DNA from: Lachnospiraceae bacterium
GTDB lineage: Bacteria > Bacillota > Clostridia > Lachnospirales > Lachnospiraceae
DNA length: 8,169 nucleotides
Direction of reading: 5' to 3'
NCBI GenBank assembly: GCA_021204285.1
Contig: JAJPZP010000168.1
Location: 3,866 to 12,034, forward strand
Of this stretch, positions 6,214-8,169 are shown one piece after another; position 1 is the first letter of the stretch; each line of letters begins with the position of its first letter. The notes beneath the pieces were generated by a model, which worked only from the letters and a program-made list of their open reading frames with translations, was not told the origin of the DNA and made no database searches. The translations under genes and the position numbers were made by a program.

Positions 6214-6957
6214 TTACTCTTCTCCGTATCCATTGTCATCCCCATCGTTATATCCATCATCATAACCGCTGTCATACCCGCCGTCATATCCATCGCCGGT
6301 CTCATCGTATTCGGCTTCATCCTCATTGATGGTTTCCAGACCGTCTCCGATCTCCATGTTCTCACTCTCGTAAGCGTCAGCTTCCTGCTTCGGCTTATAT
6401 ACCTTGAAGTAGAAATACGCGCCGCCGCCAGCCGCAGCCGCGAGAACCAATACCAAAAGGACTGCCGACATACTGCCGGAAGACTCCTCGTTCTCCGTTA
6501 CTGCAGGATTTTCCGTCTCCGTCACTTCCTCCGTGCTTTGTGTCTGTTCCTCCAGAACTACGCTTCCCTGGGAAGTGGTCGTTGTATCCGTGTCGTCCGT
6601 CTCTTCCAGGAAATCCTGCAGATCATACTCATCGATAATGGAGAGCATATAGACGTTTTCCGTGGAACTGGAGCGGTCAATTACAAGGAAATAGGTATTG
6701 CCGTTCTCTGTCGTGATGGTGAAAAATTCTTTGGTAGAGTCGTCGGTGATATCGTCCAAAACCTCGCCATTCCCGGATACAGAAAAAGAGCTGTCCGTCT
6801 CGGTCGCTTCGGTCTCCGTTTCCTCTATGAATGTCTCTTCCAAAACCGTTTCCTCTGTCTCTCCTGTATAGGCAAGCGCAGTCACCGGATTCACAAACGA
6901 TACCAGACTGAGCGCCGCTGTTAGTGCCATCAGCATTCTTTTAATTTTCTTCCCCAT
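6214..6957 (-). CDS. DUF4366 (CD1107-like) mobile-element membrane protein
   Basis: The 247-residue product has an N-terminal signal sequence (MGKKIKRMLMALTAALSLVS, then a cleavage-like VTALAYT), an acidic Glu/Thr-rich stretch (31-56), a conserved core (77-118, FFTITTENGNTYFLVIDRSS and YDLQDFLEE), another acidic Thr/Glu region, a single membrane helix (about 163-186) followed by KVYKPK, and a short acidic tail. The expected topology is core outside the cell and tail in the cytoplasm. The family occurs next to NlpC/P60 and DUF4315 genes in Tn1549-like elements and is assumed to belong to the conjugation apparatus; its exact role is unknown. I start it at ATG 6957 (GAGGAT 7 bases upstream), not the 39-residue Arg-rich extension to 7074, which is a shadow of DUF4315. 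It overlaps DUF4315 by 17 bases, suggesting translational coupling. Confidence 0.9.
   Translation of the reverse strand: MGKKIKRMLMALTAALSLVSFVNPVTALAYTGETEETVLEETFIEETETEATETDSSFSVSGNGEVLDDITDDSTKEFFTITTENGNTYFLVIDRSSSTENVYMLSIIDEYDLQDFLEETDDTDTTTTSQGSVVLEEQTQSTEEVTETENPAVTENEESSGSMSAVLLVLVLAAAAGGGAYFYFKVYKPKQEADAYESENMEIGDGLETINEDEAEYDETGDGYDGGYDSGYDDGYNDGDDNGYGEE
6217..6294 (-). repeat. Gly-Tyr-Asp short tandem repeat at the DUF4366 C-terminus
   Basis: Residues 222-247 repeat a four-residue unit of the form (G/D)GYD with substitutions: DGYD, GGYD, SGYD, DGYN, DGDD, NGYG. The DNA shows the matching 12-base period. Such runs can expand or contract by slippage. The tail is strongly acidic and aromatic and, by predicted topology, cytoplasmic; a docking role is only a guess. 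Confidence 0.7.
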
Positions 6958-7291
6958 AGTTGTTATCCTCACTTTCCGGTGCCGCATCCGGCACCTGTTC
7001 TTCCGGGGCCGGCTTCTTTCTCTCCGTCCCATTGTCTGTTTTCTTTCTCGGCTCATTGTCCCGCGCCGGCGCATCCTCCTGAAAGAACTTTACAGTCCCG
7101 TTCTGGATACCGTCCAACATCGCCAGCAAATCCCAGCCTGTCACATTCATACTGCGGAAACTCCGGATAATCTCTTCATCCTCATCTACCTTCAAAGATG
7201 CCCGCGTCTTATCCAGATGATCCTGCAGCTCCGCCATCTTTTTCTCCGTCCGTTCAATGTCCTCCAACTGACGGGAGATTTTTTTGTTCAT
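6941..7291 (-). CDS. DUF4315 family protein
   Basis: The 116-residue protein has a predicted coiled coil at about 1-35 (ISRQLEDIERTEKKMAELQ), then a short conserved region IIRSFRSMNVTGWDLLAMLD (41-60) typical of DUF4315, and a charged Pro/Glu-rich tail. There is no signal peptide, so it is probably cytoplasmic. ATG 7291 follows AAAGGAGG (7308-7301) with a 9-base spacer, an excellent ribosome site. The gene sits between NlpC/P60 and DUF4366 genes, the usual arrangement in Tn1549/CTn-like ICEs. Its 3' end overlaps the DUF4366 start by 17 bases, so the two are probably made together. The function is unknown; the coiled coil suggests that it oligomerises or binds a partner. Confidence 0.9.
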   Translation of the reverse strand: MNKKISRQLEDIERTEKKMAELQDHLDKTRASLKVDEDEEIIRSFRSMNVTGWDLLAMLDGIQNGTVKFFQEDAPARDNEPRKKTDNGTERKKPAPEEQVPDAAPESEDNNYGEEN

Positions 7292-7326
7292 GAGTCACAT
7301 CCTCCTTTAATTTCATGGTTGTATGG

Positions 7327-7419
7327 TCAACTTTTTCTTCCGGTCAGGGCAGAGCTGTTGCCCGAAAAAGAGCAACAGGTTCCCACCCTTCTGGCTAAAT
7401 CAAGCACAATCAAAGGCAT
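7327..7419 (-). CDS. Possible 30-residue peptide in the NlpC-DUF4315 gap
   Basis: ATG 7419 is preceded by GAGAGG (7430-7425) with a 5-base spacer and reads MPLIVLDLARRVGTCC to TGA 7329-7327. The same frame opens earlier at ATG 7440 (37 residues) but without a ribosome site. The peptide has a Cys pair and a Ser/Gly-rich end, with no recognised motif. It fills most of the otherwise empty 170-base gap (7292-7461). I have a vague impression of similar short ORFs at this place in related elements, but cannot confirm it. A noncoding function of the same stretch is equally possible. Confidence 0.3.
   Translation of the reverse strand: MPLIVLDLARRVGTCCSFSGNSSALTGRKS
7355..7378 (-). other. Hairpin in the NlpC-DUF4315 gap
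   Basis: CTGTTGC (7378-7372) and GCAACAG (7361-7355) form a perfect 7-base-pair stem with a 10-base T-rich loop. No T-run follows, so it is not an obvious terminator. It lies inside the possible 30-residue ORF. It could be an RNA processing or stability element; the evidence is the complementarity alone. Confidence 0.35.
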
Positions 7420-7461
7420 CACATCCTCTCTGTTTTTCATTTTGCAGTGTGATATTTTGCA

Positions 7462-8169
7462 TTACTGCAGCCTGCCGAATGCGAGTAGATGGGACTGCCA
7501 GTACGATGTCTCAATGCTTGTGTACTGGATAGGCGACCCGCAATGTATCATCATGCCATTGCCAACATATATCCCGACGTGTGAAGCACCCGATGTATTA
7601 TAGGTTCCCTGGAAGAAGATCAGATCACCCGGCTGTGCATCCTCCGGTGACACATACGAGCAATAAGCTCGAAGCCCGTCTGCCGTTGTCCTGCCCACAT
7701 TCCAGCCGTTCCCACAGTTATTGATCACCCAGCAGACAAATCCGCTGCAGTCAAAACTGGTAGATGGAGAACTACCACCCCACACATAGGGATAGCCGAG
7801 ATATTTTTCCGCTTCTGCAATCATCCGCGCAAACTTCTCATCCGTCAGAGCTTCAGCAGAAACTTCATAACCAAAGCCGCTGCTTCCTGTGTAGGTTGAT
7901 AAGATTGATGTATCAAACAAATAGCTCCGGTTTCCATAGGTGGAATTGTACAGCGTATAAAGGCTTGCTTCATCCGAAGTCATGTTGCTGCGGACTGTTG
8001 CGTCCAGCCCGTGATTTACCAGCGTGATATTCAGGATTTTGTATTCATACTCGACTTCCACCTCATATTCATACTCTTCCTCTGTCGTCTCGCCGGTTTC
8101 CGGATCCGTACTGGTCGTTGTCCCTGTCCGGGTCTCCGTCCGCGTCCGAATCTCAATCACTTCCTCCAC
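7462..8169 (-). CDS. NlpC/P60 family cell-wall hydrolase (CD1108-like), N-terminus outside the window
   Basis: The last 235 residues of a larger protein are present; the frame is open at the window edge, and the GTG at 8169 is not a credible start. The C-terminal NlpC/P60 domain (about 110-235) cleaves peptidoglycan stem peptides: YLGYPYVWGG, then FDCSGFVCWV with catalytic Cys141, GDLIFF, ASHVGIYVG with His197, and MMIHCG with His209 as the third residue (numbering from 8169). It ends AFGRLQ at TAA 7464-7462. Before the domain lie a Thr/Glu-rich stretch and an alternating Glu/Tyr/Val segment (EEYEYEVEVEYEYK), then LNHG-like and LYTLYNSTYGNRSYLF motifs shared by CD1108-type ICE proteins. In conjugation these enzymes are thought to open the wall locally for the transfer channel. 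The upstream part probably holds a membrane anchor and perhaps a second hydrolase domain, but this is not visible. Confidence 0.93.
   Translation of the reverse strand: MEEVIEIRTRTETRTGTTTSTDPETGETTEEEYEYEVEVEYEYKILNITLVNHGLDATVRSNMTSDEASLYTLYNSTYGNRSYLFDTSILSTYTGSSGFGYEVSAEALTDEKFARMIAEAEKYLGYPYVWGGSSPSTSFDCSGFVCWVINNCGNGWNVGRTTADGLRAYCSYVSPEDAQPGDLIFFQGTYNTSGASHVGIYVGNGMMIHCGSPIQYTSIETSYWQSHLLAFGRLQ

Noticed and set aside
6211..6924. 237-codon open frame on the plus strand
   Set aside because: It lies opposite the DUF4366 gene, has no ribosome site or recognisable motif, and its product is an Arg/Leu-rich antisense reading. The repeats and codon bias of the real gene keep it open.
6958..7074. 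39-residue N-terminal extension of the DUF4366 gene
   Set aside because: It is an Arg-rich out-of-frame reading of DUF4315; the signal peptide and ribosome site place the start at 6957.
1..8169. tRNA, rRNA, CRISPR array, insertion sequence ends, attachment site, clear promoters
   Set aside because: I looked for these and saw no convincing candidate on either strand. Promoter-like boxes in AT-rich gaps were too weak to report.

Overview
All credible genes in this window lie on the minus strand, so transcription runs from high to low coordinates. The gene order is NlpC/P60 peptidase, DUF4315, DUF4366, topoisomerase III, DUF5688, small ORFs, then the N-terminus of a giant ArdC/helicase-type polyvalent protein that carries a tnpV frame. 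This is the accessory and DNA-processing part of a Tn1549/CTn-like integrative and conjugative element (ICE) of gut Clostridia. The moderate base composition, strong AAGGAGG ribosome sites and these families point to a Lachnospiraceae or Oscillospiraceae host. No ribosomal or other host genes are visible, so the species cannot be named.

Layout in transcription order. 8169-7462: C-terminal part of a secreted NlpC/P60 cell-wall hydrolase, with its N-terminus outside the window. 7461-7292: 170-base gap with a possible 30-residue ORF and a hairpin. 7291-6941 and 6957-6214: DUF4315 coiled-coil protein and DUF4366 membrane protein, overlapping by 17 bases. 6195-6152: strong hairpin with a short T-run, touching the topB ribosome site. 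6136-4004: complete topoisomerase III. 4003-3972: stem-loop directly after the topB stop. 3941-3066: DUF5688 protein ending at an amber codon, with the same frame continuing open to 2796. 2780-2649: 43-residue ORF. 2605 to beyond base 1: first 868 residues of the polyvalent protein, with no stop in the window.

Likely cooperation (inference from these families): the NlpC/P60 enzyme opens peptidoglycan for the conjugation machine, DUF4315 and DUF4366 sit at the envelope, topoisomerase III handles DNA topology during transfer or replication, and the polyvalent protein protects or establishes incoming DNA.

The most notable point is that a complete TnpV-family gene (1728-1384) with its own strong ribosome site lies entirely inside the polyvalent-protein ORF, on the same strand in another frame. 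The part of the large protein read from the same bases looks like a disordered linker. Other points are the in-frame amber in the DUF5688 gene, a tandem duplication of about 226 residues in the polyvalent protein, and a terminator or attenuator-like hairpin at topB.
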